Assembly (NCBI RefSeq): GCF_900099905.1 | Contig: NZ_FNEE01000003.1 | Span: 124,001 to 188,000, forward strand | Length of the DNA stretch: 64,000 bases | Direction: 5' to 3' | DNA from: Mesorhizobium muleiense | GTDB lineage: Bacteria > Pseudomonadota > Alphaproteobacteria > Rhizobiales > Rhizobiaceae | Shown here: positions 46,390 through 54,117 of the stretch, piece by piece | Layout: every line of letters begins with the position of its first letter | Numbering within the stretch: the first letter of the stretch is position 1 | Program-made: the position numbers and the translations under genes | The notes under the pieces: generated by a model | Told to the model about the DNA's origin: nothing | Databases searched by the model: none | Seen by the model: the letters and a program-made list of their open reading frames with translations, nothing else

Positions 46390-47403
46390 ATGCCAAGACG
46401 GACCATGATCGAGGCGATCCGCGACGCCATGGACGTGTCGATGGGGCGCGACGAACGCGTCATTGTGTTCGGCGAGGATGTCGGTTTTTTCGGCGGCGTG
46501 TTTCGCTGCACGCAAGGCCTGCAGGCGAAATACGGCAAGAGCCGCTGCTTCGACACGCCGATCAGCGAAGCCGGCATCGTCGGCTCGGCCATCGGCATGG
46601 CCGCCTACGGCCTGAAACCCTGCGTCGAGGTGCAATTTGCCGACTATGTTTATCCGGCCTATGACCAGATCGTCTCGGAGGCGGCGCGGCTGCGTTATCG
46701 CTCGAACGGCGATTTCACCTGCCCGATCGTGGTGCGGATGCCGACCGGCGGCGGCATTTTTGGTGGCCAGACCCACAGCCAGAGCCCGGAGGCGCTGTTC
46801 ACCCATGTCTCCGGCCTGAAGGTCGTCGTGCCGTCCAATCCGCATGACGCCAAGGGTCTTCTGATCGCGGCGATAGAGGATCCCGATCCGGTGATCTTTC
46901 TGGAGCCGAAGCGGCTCTACAACGGCCCGTTCGATGGCCATCACGAGCGCCCGGTGACGCCGTGGTCGAAGCATGAGCTCGGCGAGGTCGCCGACGGGCA
47001 TTACACGGTCCCGCTCGGCAAGGCGGTGATCCGTCGGCCGGGCGCCGCGGTCACCGTGCTGGCCTACGGCACGATGGTCTATGTCGCGCAGGCGGCGGCC
47101 GAGGAGACCGGCATCGACGCCGAGATCATCGATCTGAGGACGCTGCTGCCACTCGATCTCGAGACGATCGTCGACTCGGTCAACAGGACAGGCCGCTGCG
47201 TGATCGTGCACGAGGCGACGCTGACATCAGGCTTCGGCGCCGAGCTGTCGGCGCTGGTGCAGGAAAACTGCTTCTACCATCTGGAAGCGCCGGTAGTGCG
47301 GGTCGCCGGCTGGGACACGCCCTATCCGCATGCGCAGGAATGGGACTATTTTCCCGGTCCGGCCAGGCTCGGCCGCGCGCTCGTCGAAACGATGGAGGCA
47401 TGA
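46390..47403 (+). CDS. bkdA2: 2-oxoisovalerate dehydrogenase E1 beta subunit
   Basis: A 337-aa transketolase-like subunit that pairs with BkdA1 to complete the ThDP site. [37 protein letters not shown] and [20 protein letters not shown] are family hallmarks. [14 protein letters not shown] ends the C-terminal domain. It starts only 2 nt after the bkdA1 stop. A family B palindromic element separates it from bkdB. Confidence 0.94.
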   Translation: MPRRTMIEAIRDAMDVSMGRDERVIVFGEDVGFFGGVFRCTQGLQAKYGKSRCFDTPISEAGIVGSAIGMAAYGLKPCVEVQFADYVYPAYDQIVSEAARLRYRSNGDFTCPIVVRMPTGGGIFGGQTHSQSPEALFTHVSGLKVVVPSNPHDAKGLLIAAIEDPDPVIFLEPKRLYNGPFDGHHERPVTPWSKHELGEVADGHYTVPLGKAVIRRPGAAVTVLAYGTMVYVAQAAAEETGIDAEIIDLRTLLPLDLETIVDSVNRTGRCVIVHEATLTSGFGAELSALVQENCFYHLEAPVVRVAGWDTPYPHAQEWDYFPGPARLGRALVETMEA

Positions 47404-47440
47404 CGATGGCAGGCAGAGCCTCGGACAGATTGCCAATGGT

Positions 47441-47607
47441 GGCGCCGCCCCTCATCCGCCTGCCGGCACCCTCTCCCCGTGCAGAACGGGGAGAAGGGAC
47501 TGGCCGCCACGCCGGCGATCTCGCTCTCCCCGTTGTTCACGGGGGTCCGAAGGACGGGCGAGACAAGCGGCTCGCCCCGGAATGGGCAGGGGTGAGGGGC
47601 AGCGCCA
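47441..47607. repeat. Palindromic element, family B, copy 7 (inside the bkd operon)
   Basis: GGCGCCGCCCCTCATCCGCC pairs with GGGTGAGGGGCAGCGCC. Inner hairpin CTCTCCCCGTGCAGAACGGG is present, but the middle has been replaced by GGGTCCGAAGGACGGGCGAG and its surroundings, so it is mosaic. It lies between bkdA2 and bkdB. Confidence 0.88.
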
Positions 47608-47632
47608 ACGCCTCGGTAAGGGGGACCTGACG

Positions 47633-49018
47633 ATGGGCGAATATGTGATCAAGCTGCCCGATGTCGGCGAAGGCGTCGCCGAGGCCGAGCTGGTCGAATG
47701 GCAGGTCAAGGTCGGCGATCTCGTGCGCGAGGACGCGGTGCTTGCCGCCGTCATGACCGACAAGGCGACGGTCGAGATTCCTTCGCCAGTCGACGGCGAG
47801 ATCGTCTGGCTGGGTGCGGAGATCGGCGACACGGTGGCGATCGGCTCGCCCATTGTCAGATTGAAAGTGGCCGGCGAGGGCAATGTGAAGGCAGCTGCGG
47901 AGCCGGGCGGCGAGGCGGCCGCCAAGATTACCGACCGCAGTACCCCCACCCGTGGCCCCTCCCCACAAGGGGGAGGGGGACGCGCTTCGGCCGCCGAAGC
48001 CAGTGCCAAAGCGGCACCGCACCCGTCCCCGCCCGGAAAAATCACTGAGCGTGAGGTTGCATCGGCGACGGAATCCCCCTCCCCCTTGTGGGGAGGGGTT
48101 AGGGGTGGGGGTCCTGCGCCCGTCGCCGCGCCGCGTCCCGAAGGTGAAAGGCCGCTGGCCTCGCCGGCCGTCCGCCTCAGGGCAAAGGAGGCCGGCGTCG
48201 ATCTCCGACAGGTCAGGGGAAGCGGCCCGGCCGGCCGCATTCTCCACGAGGACATCGACGCCTTCCTGGCGCGCGGACCGCAGCTTGCGAAGGTCTCCGG
48301 CCTCGCCCGCAACGAGGCGGTCGAGGACATCAAGATCATCGGGCTCAGGCGCAAGATCGCCGAGAAGATGGCGCTGGCCAAGTCGCGCATCCCGCACATC
48401 ACCTATGTCGAGGAGATCGACGTCACGGCATTGGAGGATTTGCGCGCGGCGCTCAACAAGGAGAAGCGCGGCGGCGTGGAGCGGCCGAAGCTGACGCTGC
48501 TGCCGTTCCTGATGCGGGCGATGGTCAAGGCGATCGCCGACCAGCCCAAAATCAACGCGCTGTTCGACGACGAGGCCGGCATCGTCCACCAGCATGGCGG
48601 CGTCCATATCGGCATTGCCGCGCAGACGCCTTCGGGGCTGGTGGTGCCGGTGGTCAAGCACGCCGAGGCACGCGACATCTGGGACTGCGCCGCCGAGGTT
48701 TTCAGGCTCGCCGAGGCGGCCAGGTCAGGCACGGCGGCGCGCGACGAACTGTCGGGATCGACGATCACCATCACCTCGCTCGGCGCCATGGGCGGCGTGG
48801 CGACGACGCCGGTGATCAATCATCCGGAAGTGGCGATCCTCGGCGTCAACAAGATGATGGTGCGGCCGGTGTGGGACGGCACCCAGTTCATGCCGCGCAA
48901 GATGATGAACCTGTCCTCTAGCTTCGACCACCGCGTCATCGACGGCTGGGACGCAGCGGTGTTTATCCAGCGGATCAAGACGCTGCTGGAGACCCCGGCG
49001 CTGATTTTCGTGGATTGA
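47633..49018 (+). CDS. bkdB: Branched-chain 2-oxoacid dehydrogenase E2 (dihydrolipoyl transacylase) with an in-frame palindromic insert
   Basis: A 461-aa E2 core. The lipoyl domain (residues 1-80) has the lipoyl-Lys motif [12 protein letters not shown]. The E3/E1-binding domain starts near residue 170 ([20 protein letters not shown] and [13 protein letters not shown]). The catalytic domain ends with [18 protein letters not shown] (His and Asp of the acyltransferase site). The linker between lipoyl and binding domains carries about 57 residues (104-160) encoded by a palindromic element, including [14 protein letters not shown] and [13 protein letters not shown]. The frame is kept and both flanking domains are intact, so the gene looks functional. 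ATG 47633 follows GGGGGACC. Confidence 0.93.
   Translation: MGEYVIKLPDVGEGVAEAELVEWQVKVGDLVREDAVLAAVMTDKATVEIPSPVDGEIVWLGAEIGDTVAIGSPIVRLKVAGEGNVKAAAEPGGEAAAKITDRSTPTRGPSPQGGGGRASAAEASAKAAPHPSPPGKITEREVASATESPSPLWGGVRGGGPAPVAAPRPEGERPLASPAVRLRAKEAGVDLRQVRGSGPAGRILHEDIDAFLARGPQLAKVSGLARNEAVEDIKIIGLRRKIAEKMALAKSRIPHITYVEEIDVTALEDLRAALNKEKRGGVERPKLTLLPFLMRAMVKAIADQPKINALFDDEAGIVHQHGGVHIGIAAQTPSGLVVPVVKHAEARDIWDCAAEVFRLAEAARSGTAARDELSGSTITITSLGAMGGVATTPVINHPEVAILGVNKMMVRPVWDGTQFMPRKMMNLSSSFDHRVIDGWDAAVFIQRIKTLLETPALIFVD
47942..48112. repeat. Palindromic element, family E, inserted in frame within bkdB
   Basis: The left arm ACCCCCACCCGTGGCCCCTC and CACAAGGGGGAGGGGGA (47942-47979) pairs with the right arm TCCCCCTCCCCCTTGTGGGG and AGGGGTTAGGGGTGGGGG (48074-48111). 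The interval is 171 nt, exactly 57 codons, with no stop in the bkdB frame. It resembles the intergenic elements of the window in style but is not the same family. Confidence 0.88.
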
Positions 49019-49039
49019 GATGATGAGAACGGTCGCAAA

Positions 49040-49170
49040 GGCCCCCTCACCCGGCCTCCGCTTCGCTACGGCCACCCTCTCCCCGAGGGGAGAGGAGGTC
49101 TCCAAGGCTGGTGCAAGCCTCTTCTCCCCGCCGGGGAGAAGGTGGCCGCGCAGCGGCCGGATGAGGGGGC
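49040..49170. repeat. Palindromic element, family D, copy 2 (inside the bkd operon)
   Basis: GGCCCCCTCACCCGGCCTCC pairs with GCGGCCGGATGAGGGGGC, and CCCTCTCCCCGAGGGGAGAG and CTCCCCGCCGGGGAGAAGG form inner hairpins. It lies between bkdB and lpdV and covers most of the 180-nt gap. Confidence 0.9.
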
Positions 49171-49198
49171 CCTTCTTCGCCAAAAAGAGCGTGTCGAC

Positions 49199-50596
49199 AT
49201 GAAGGAAATATCCTGCAAGCTGCTCGTCATCGGCGCCGGTCCGGGCGGCTATGTCTGCGCCATCCGCGCCGGCCAGCTCGGCATCGATACGGTGATCGTC
49301 GAGTTCGGCAAGCCGGGCGGCACCTGCCTCAATGTCGGCTGCATTCCGTCCAAGGCGCTGATCCATACGGCCGAGGAGTTCGAGAAAATCTCGCACATGG
49401 CGAGCGGCAAGAGCCCGCTCGGCATTTCAATCGCCACACCGTCGATTGATCTCGAAGCGACCATCGCCTGGAAGGACAGTATAGTTAGCCGGCTTAACAG
49501 TGGCGTTGCCGGCCTGCTCAAGAAGGCCGGGGTCAAGACCGTGCATGGCTGGGCGAAATTCCGTGACGGCAAGACCGTCGAGGTCCAGACCGAGACCGGC
49601 ATGCAGGTGGTCCGCGCCGAGATGGTGGTGATCGCGACCGGCTCGGCGGCGGTCGAGCTGCCGTCACTGCCGTTCGGTGGGCCGGTAATCTCGTCTACCG
49701 AAGCGCTGGCGCTGAGCGAAGTGCCGGAAAGACTTGCCGTGGTCGGCGGCGGCTATATCGGGCTCGAGCTCGGCATCGCCTTCGCCAAGCTGGGCGCCAG
49801 GGTGAGCGTGGTCGAGGCCTTGCCGCGCGTGCTGGCGCAATATGATGCCGAGCTGACTCGGCCGGTGGTGAAGCGGCTCACCGAACTCGGCATCGAGGTG
49901 CTTGTCGGCGCCAAGGCCAAGGGCCTGTCGAGCAAGGGCGATGCTCTGCTGGTCGAAACGGCGACCGGCAAGAATAGCAAGATCGCTACCGACAGGGTCC
50001 TGGTCACCGTCGGGCGCAGGCCGGTGGTCGAAGACTGGGGGCTGGAGCAGATCGACCTCGATATGGCGGGTAAATTCATCCGCATCGACGATCAGTGCCG
50101 CACCTCGATGCGCGGCATCTTTGCCATTGGTGACGTCACCGGCGAGCCGATGCTGGCGCACCGGGCGATGGCGCAAGGCGAAATGGTCGCCGAGATCGTC
50201 GCCGGCCACAAGCGCAGCTGGGACAAGCGCTCAATTCCCGCCATCTGCTTCACCGATCCGGAGCTGGTCACCGCCGGCCTGTCGCCGGACGAGGCCAAGA
50301 GGCTTGGCGGCGAGATCAAGGTCGGGCTGTTTCCGTTCGCCGCCAACGGCCGCGCGATGACCAAGCTGAGTGAGGATGGCTTCGTCCGGGTTGTCGCCCG
50401 CGCCGACAACCATTTGGTGCTCGGCATCCAGGCGGTCGGCCAGGGCGTGTCGGAACTGTCGACGGCGTTTGGCCTGGCACTGGAAATGGGCGCGCGGCTG
50501 GAGGATATCGCCGGCACCATCCATGCCCATCCGACACAAGGCGAGGGTTTTCAGGAGGCGGCGCTGAAGGCGATGGGGCATGCGCTGCATGTTTAG
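49199..50596 (+). CDS. lpdV: Dihydrolipoyl dehydrogenase (E3) of the branched-chain complex
   Basis: A 465-aa flavoenzyme that reoxidises the dihydrolipoyl group of E2 with NAD. FAD site [19 protein letters not shown], redox disulfide [20 protein letters not shown] site [20 protein letters not shown], and the C-terminal His-Glu dyad [10 protein letters not shown] are all present. ATG 49199 gives the standard N-terminus. It completes the bkdA1-bkdA2-bkdB-lpdV set and follows a palindromic element. Confidence 0.93.
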   Translation: MKEISCKLLVIGAGPGGYVCAIRAGQLGIDTVIVEFGKPGGTCLNVGCIPSKALIHTAEEFEKISHMASGKSPLGISIATPSIDLEATIAWKDSIVSRLNSGVAGLLKKAGVKTVHGWAKFRDGKTVEVQTETGMQVVRAEMVVIATGSAAVELPSLPFGGPVISSTEALALSEVPERLAVVGGGYIGLELGIAFAKLGARVSVVEALPRVLAQYDAELTRPVVKRLTELGIEVLVGAKAKGLSSKGDALLVETATGKNSKIATDRVLVTVGRRPVVEDWGLEQIDLDMAGKFIRIDDQCRTSMRGIFAIGDVTGEPMLAHRAMAQGEMVAEIVAGHKRSWDKRSIPAICFTDPELVTAGLSPDEAKRLGGEIKVGLFPFAANGRAMTKLSEDGFVRVVARADNHLVLGIQAVGQGVSELSTAFGLALEMGARLEDIAGTIHAHPTQGEGFQEAALKAMGHALHV

Positions 50597-50633
50597 TTCG
50601 CGATGGCGCAAAAACTGGCGGTGTCGACGGGAC

Positions 50634-50785
50634 AGCCCCCCTCTGTCCTGCCGGACATCTCCCCCTCAAGGGGGGAGATCGGATGTCACGCCGGCCTTCG
50701 CTAACGATATGCTAAAAACTAAGTGAGACGACGAAGCTGCTAATCTCCCCCTTGGGGGGAGATGCCCGGCAGGGAAGAGGGGGGT
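50634..50785. repeat. Palindromic element, family A, copy 3
   Basis: CCCCCCTCTGTCCTGCCGGA pairs with CCGGCAGGGAAGAGGGGGG. The interior ends with GACGAAGCTGCTAATCTCCC like the other family A copies. It lies in the convergent junction between lpdV and the saccharopine-dehydrogenase-like gene. Confidence 0.9.
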
Positions 50786-50813
50786 GCTGCCCCGCCAGCG
50801 TTCACAAGCGCAC

Positions 50814-51917
50814 TCACCCCGCAAGCCGGCTAACCATCTCGTGCTGCGCGTAGGCGCTGCCAAAGCGGTTGGCGAGGAACGCGTCGAGCGCGATGTCTTC
50901 CTGCTTGATAAAACCCTGCGCCGGCAAGCTGCCGTCGGCCAGCATGTCGAGCACAGCGCAGATGGCGGAGGCGGTGGTGATCTGGATGGCGCTGCGCACC
51001 TTGTCGCCGACGCGCTTGGCGTAGATCTTGTTGGCGTAGGTTTCCTGCAGCAGGCGGCCGTTCTTGCGGCCGCTGACGGTGACGAAGGCGATGACGACGT
51101 CCTGCAGCGTCGCCGGCAGGGCGCTCTCAAAAATGTCTTTCAGCACGTCGCGGCGGTGGCGCAGGCCGAGATCGTTGAGCAGCGCCTTCATGATCGCGGC
51201 GTGGCCGGGGTAGCGGATGGTACGATAGTTCAGCGTGCGCACCTTGCCCTTCAGGGTTTCGGCCAGTGTGCCGAGCCCGCCCGAGGTGTTGAACGCCTCG
51301 TAGGTGACGCCGTCGAGCGAGAATTCCTCGCGCTCCTCCAGCGGCGGTACCTCGATCAGTTCGCCTTCGACGATCGCCTCGCAAGGCTCGCAATATTCGT
51401 TGATGACGCCGTCCGTGCTCCAGGTCAGATTGTAGTTCAGCGCATTCGACGGGTATTGCGGCAGTGCGCCGACCCGCATGCGCACGCTCTCCAGCGTGTC
51501 GAAGCGGCTGGCGAGATCATTGGCGACGATCGAGATGAAGCCCGGCGCCAGCCCGCATTGCGGGATGAAGGCGCTGTTGGCGGTACGCGCCAATTGCCTG
51601 ACGCGCCGGGTCGCGACGACGTCCTCGGTCAGGTCGAGATAATGCACTCCGGCGCTGGCCGCCGCTTCGGCGATGCGCGTGGTCAGGTGGAAGGGCGCGG
51701 CGCTGAGCACCGCGAACTTGCCGGCCAGGGCCGCTTCGAGCGTGCCGGCGGCTTCGATGTCGAGTTCCAGCGTCTCGACCGTTTCAGGCAGTTCGGCCGC
51801 GCCGAGCTGTGCGGCCGAACGGTCGACGAGGGTTATGTGATAGTCGCCGGTGGAAACCAGCATCTCGGCGATGGTCGAGCCGATCTTGCCGGCGCCGACA
51901 ATTATGACGTTCTTCAT
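50814..51917 (-). CDS. Saccharopine dehydrogenase family protein (possibly lysine 6-dehydrogenase)
   Basis: A 367-aa NAD(P)-dependent enzyme. The Rossmann motif VIIVGAGKIGSTIAEMLV opens the protein, and FAVLSAAPFHLTTRIAEAA, HYLDLTED and GLAPGFISIVANDLA are typical of the saccharopine dehydrogenase fold. Size and start fit lysine 6-dehydrogenases and related enzymes of lysine breakdown, but the substrate is not certain. It diverges from an Lrp-type regulator, the usual partner of amino-acid catabolic genes. Confidence 0.82.
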   Translation of the reverse strand: MKNVIIVGAGKIGSTIAEMLVSTGDYHITLVDRSAAQLGAAELPETVETLELDIEAAGTLEAALAGKFAVLSAAPFHLTTRIAEAAASAGVHYLDLTEDVVATRRVRQLARTANSAFIPQCGLAPGFISIVANDLASRFDTLESVRMRVGALPQYPSNALNYNLTWSTDGVINEYCEPCEAIVEGELIEVPPLEEREEFSLDGVTYEAFNTSGGLGTLAETLKGKVRTLNYRTIRYPGHAAIMKALLNDLGLRHRRDVLKDIFESALPATLQDVVIAFVTVSGRKNGRLLQETYANKIYAKRVGDKVRSAIQITTASAICAVLDMLADGSLPAQGFIKQEDIALDAFLANRFGSAYAQHEMVSRLAG

Positions 51918-51983
51918 GACAGTTCCCTCGCCTTGCCTTTCACAGAGCGGACAGAATCGCAGCTTGCCTGGCGAAAGGAAGTG

Positions 51984-51996
51984 TTGAACTGTTCAA
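51984..51996. promoter_or_regulatory. Candidate Lrp/AsnC-type operator
   Basis: TTGAACTGTTCAA is a perfect 6-bp dyad with a 1-nt centre, midway in the 124-nt gap between the divergent saccharopine-dehydrogenase-like and Lrp-type genes. It could control both. Confidence 0.5.
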
Positions 51997-52041
51997 AACG
52001 AAGTGCCAAATTGGACAGTATGCCGATGAGGTTCGTCGAAA

Positions 52042-52470
52042 GTGCTTAGCAACGCCGAACAGGCCCTGCTCTCCCTGCTGCGCGCGAATGCGCGCGCCTC
52101 GACGGCCGAACTGGCGCGGCGGCTCGGCGTGTCGCGCACGACGGTACAGAGCCGGATCGAGCGGCTGGAACAGCGCGGCATCATCACCGGCTATGGCGTC
52201 CGACTTTCACCCGACTACGAACAGGGACTGGTGCGGGCGCATGTCCTGCTCACCGTCACGCCCAAGCTTGCTGACAAGGTGGTGCGCAGCCTGCAGGCGC
52301 TGGCGCCGGTGCGGACGCTGCATTCGGTGAGTGGCAATTTCGACATGATCGTCATCGTCGACGCGCCCTCGATCAAGGACCTCGACACGCTTCTCGATGA
52401 GATCGGCGCGATGGACGGGGTCGAGCGGACATCGTCGTCGATCATCCTGTCGACGCGGATCGACCGGTGA
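52042..52470 (+). CDS. Lrp/AsnC-family transcriptional regulator
   Basis: A 142-aa regulator. The N-terminal helix-turn-helix (ASTAELARRLGVSRTTVQSR) is followed by RIERLEQRGIITGYGV and an RAM ligand-binding domain (VRTLHSVSGNFDMIVIVDAP). The start is GTG. The divergent neighbour is the saccharopine-dehydrogenase-like gene, so lysine or a related amino acid is the likely effector. Confidence 0.88.
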   Translation: MLSNAEQALLSLLRANARASTAELARRLGVSRTTVQSRIERLEQRGIITGYGVRLSPDYEQGLVRAHVLLTVTPKLADKVVRSLQALAPVRTLHSVSGNFDMIVIVDAPSIKDLDTLLDEIGAMDGVERTSSSIILSTRIDR

Positions 52471-52551
52471 GTGGCTGGCGGAGCATGGCGCCGCTCCCCT
52501 CCTTCCAGAATGCTGCTGCCGGGCAGAACCTTGCGGAAAGTCGGCGGGACA

Positions 52552-52625
52552 GCGCCCCCTCCGTCCTGCCCTCTTTGCCAAAACTTGGCATCTCCCCCAC
52601 TTGGGGGGAGATCGGCAATTTTTGA
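52552..52625. repeat. Half of a family A palindromic element
   Basis: GCGCCCCCTCCGTCCTGCC is followed by an 18-nt insert (CTCTTTGCCAAAACTTGG) and then CATCTCCCCCACTTGGGGGG. Only the left half is present. It lies between the Lrp regulator and the amidohydrolase gene. Confidence 0.8.
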
Positions 52626-52657
52626 CGCTACGCTATCCTCTTCGAGGTTCCTGTAAT

Positions 52658-52689
52658 AAAGCAACATCATTCCCAAAAAATGTTGCTTT
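52658..52689. promoter_or_regulatory. Perfect 10-bp dyad upstream of the amidohydrolase gene
   Basis: AAAGCAACAT (52658-52667) pairs with ATGTTGCTTT (52680-52689) across 12 nt. No T-run follows, so an operator is more likely than a terminator. The regulator is unknown. Confidence 0.45.
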
Positions 52690-52753
52690 CCAACACGGCC
52701 TATATGAGAATTGCGCGGACAGGCCGGTTTGAACGAGAACACACAGGACGCCG

Positions 52754-53983
52754 ATGCAATTTGATCTCCTGCTGAAGGGCGGCCGCCTCATCGATCCGGC
52801 GTCTGGCCTCGACGCGCGACGCGATCTGGCCATCGTCAACGGCCGCATCACCGCGATCGATCCCGACATTCCCTTCGAGCGCGCCGCGCGCGTCATCGAT
52901 GCGACAGGGTCCATCGTCGCACCCGGCCTCATCGACCTGCATAGCCACGTCTATTGGGGCGGCACATCGCTCGGCGTCGACGCCGACCGCCTCGCCGCAA
53001 AAGGCGGCACCACAACCTTCATCGACGCCGGAAGCGCTGGCGCCGGCAACTTCCTCGGCTTTCGCCGCCACGTCATCGAGCGCTCGAAGGTCCGCATCCT
53101 GGCCTATGTCAACATTTCCTTTGCCGGCATTTTCGGCTTCTCGCAGACCGTTTCGGTTGGCGAGTGCAGCGATCTGCGGCTCTGCGAACCGCGCGAGACG
53201 GTGGCGGCGGTGCGCGAGCACGCAGACGTGGTCGTCGGCGTAAAAGTACGCTCGGGTCGCCATGCCGGCGGCAGCAGCGGCATCGCGCCGGTCGATCTGG
53301 CGCTCGAGGCTGCCGACCAGGCCGGCGTGCCGCTGATGGCGCATATCGACGAGCCGCCGCCAGGCCGTTCGGAAGTGCTGCCGCGGCTGCGCAAGGGCGA
53401 CATCCTCACCCACTGCTTCCGGCCGTTTCCCAACGCGCCGGTCTTCGCCTCGGGCGCGGTCCGGCCCGACATGCGGCTGGCGCGCGAGCGCGGCGTCATC
53501 TTCGACATCGGCCACGGCATGGGCTCGTTCGATTTCTCGGTTGCCAGGGCGATGCTCAGCGAAGGGCTGGCGCCTGACGTGATCAGCAGCGACGTGCATC
53601 TCTATTGCGTCGACGGTCCGGCCTTCGACATTCTGGTCTGCATGTCGAAATTGCTGGCGCTCGGCATGCCGCTGGTCGAAGTGCTGCGCGCGGCGACACA
53701 ACGGCCGGCCGAGGCGATCGCAAGGCCCGAGCTTGGCACGCTTAAGGTCGGTGCAGTCGGCGACATCGCGGTGCTGCGGCTGCGTCCGGGCCGTTTTACC
53801 TTTGTCGACGCGGTCGGCGCCTCGCTGGTCGCCGAGCAGCGGCTGGTCTCGGACGGCATCGTGGTCGGCGGCACCTGGTGGCCGAACGAAGCGGCTAACG
53901 ATTTTGGCGATACCGAACGCTTCGAAGCGCATGCGCATGAGACGCATGTCGATGTGGTGAGCCGGCATTTCGGGCGTGGGTGA
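52754..53983 (+). CDS. Amidohydrolase/deacetylase family metallohydrolase (COG3964 type)
   Basis: A 409-aa dihydroorotase-like TIM-barrel enzyme. Metal-binding LIDLHSHVYWGG is the HxH motif, VVGVKVRSGRHAG carries the bridging Lys, and LMAHIDEPPPGR and ITHCFRPF-like (ILTHCFRPFPNAP) give two further His. SSDVHLY holds the catalytic Asp. Characterised relatives hydrolyse N-acyl amino acids or acetyl-mandelate; the substrate here is unknown. ATG 52754. Confidence 0.85.
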   Translation: MQFDLLLKGGRLIDPASGLDARRDLAIVNGRITAIDPDIPFERAARVIDATGSIVAPGLIDLHSHVYWGGTSLGVDADRLAAKGGTTTFIDAGSAGAGNFLGFRRHVIERSKVRILAYVNISFAGIFGFSQTVSVGECSDLRLCEPRETVAAVREHADVVVGVKVRSGRHAGGSSGIAPVDLALEAADQAGVPLMAHIDEPPPGRSEVLPRLRKGDILTHCFRPFPNAPVFASGAVRPDMRLARERGVIFDIGHGMGSFDFSVARAMLSEGLAPDVISSDVHLYCVDGPAFDILVCMSKLLALGMPLVEVLRAATQRPAEAIARPELGTLKVGAVGDIAVLRLRPGRFTFVDAVGASLVAEQRLVSDGIVVGGTWWPNEAANDFGDTERFEAHAHETHVDVVSRHFGRG

Positions 53984-53996
53984 TGCTGGGCAGCTC

Positions 53997-54112
53997 TTCC
54001 TTCTCCCCTTGTGGGAGAAGGTGGCCGAACGCCTCACTCCGTCCAACACCCCTCATCCGTCTTGGCGCTGCGCGCCAATCCACCTTCTCCCACAAGGGGA
54101 GAAGGAGAGGAG
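53997..54112. repeat. Palindromic element, family C, copy 4
   Basis: TCCTTCTCCCCTTGTGGGAG pairs with CTCCCACAAGGGGAGAAGGA. The interior AACACCCCTCATCCGTCTTG and GCGCTGCGCGCCAA matches copy 1, but about 35 bp are missing. It fills the convergent junction of the amidohydrolase and monooxygenase genes. Confidence 0.9.
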
Positions 54113-54117
54113 CGCTG

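Noticed and set aside
52700..54049. A 449-codon minus-strand frame over the amidohydrolase gene
   Set aside because: It is an antisense shadow. The plus-strand frame has the complete metal-binding motifs.
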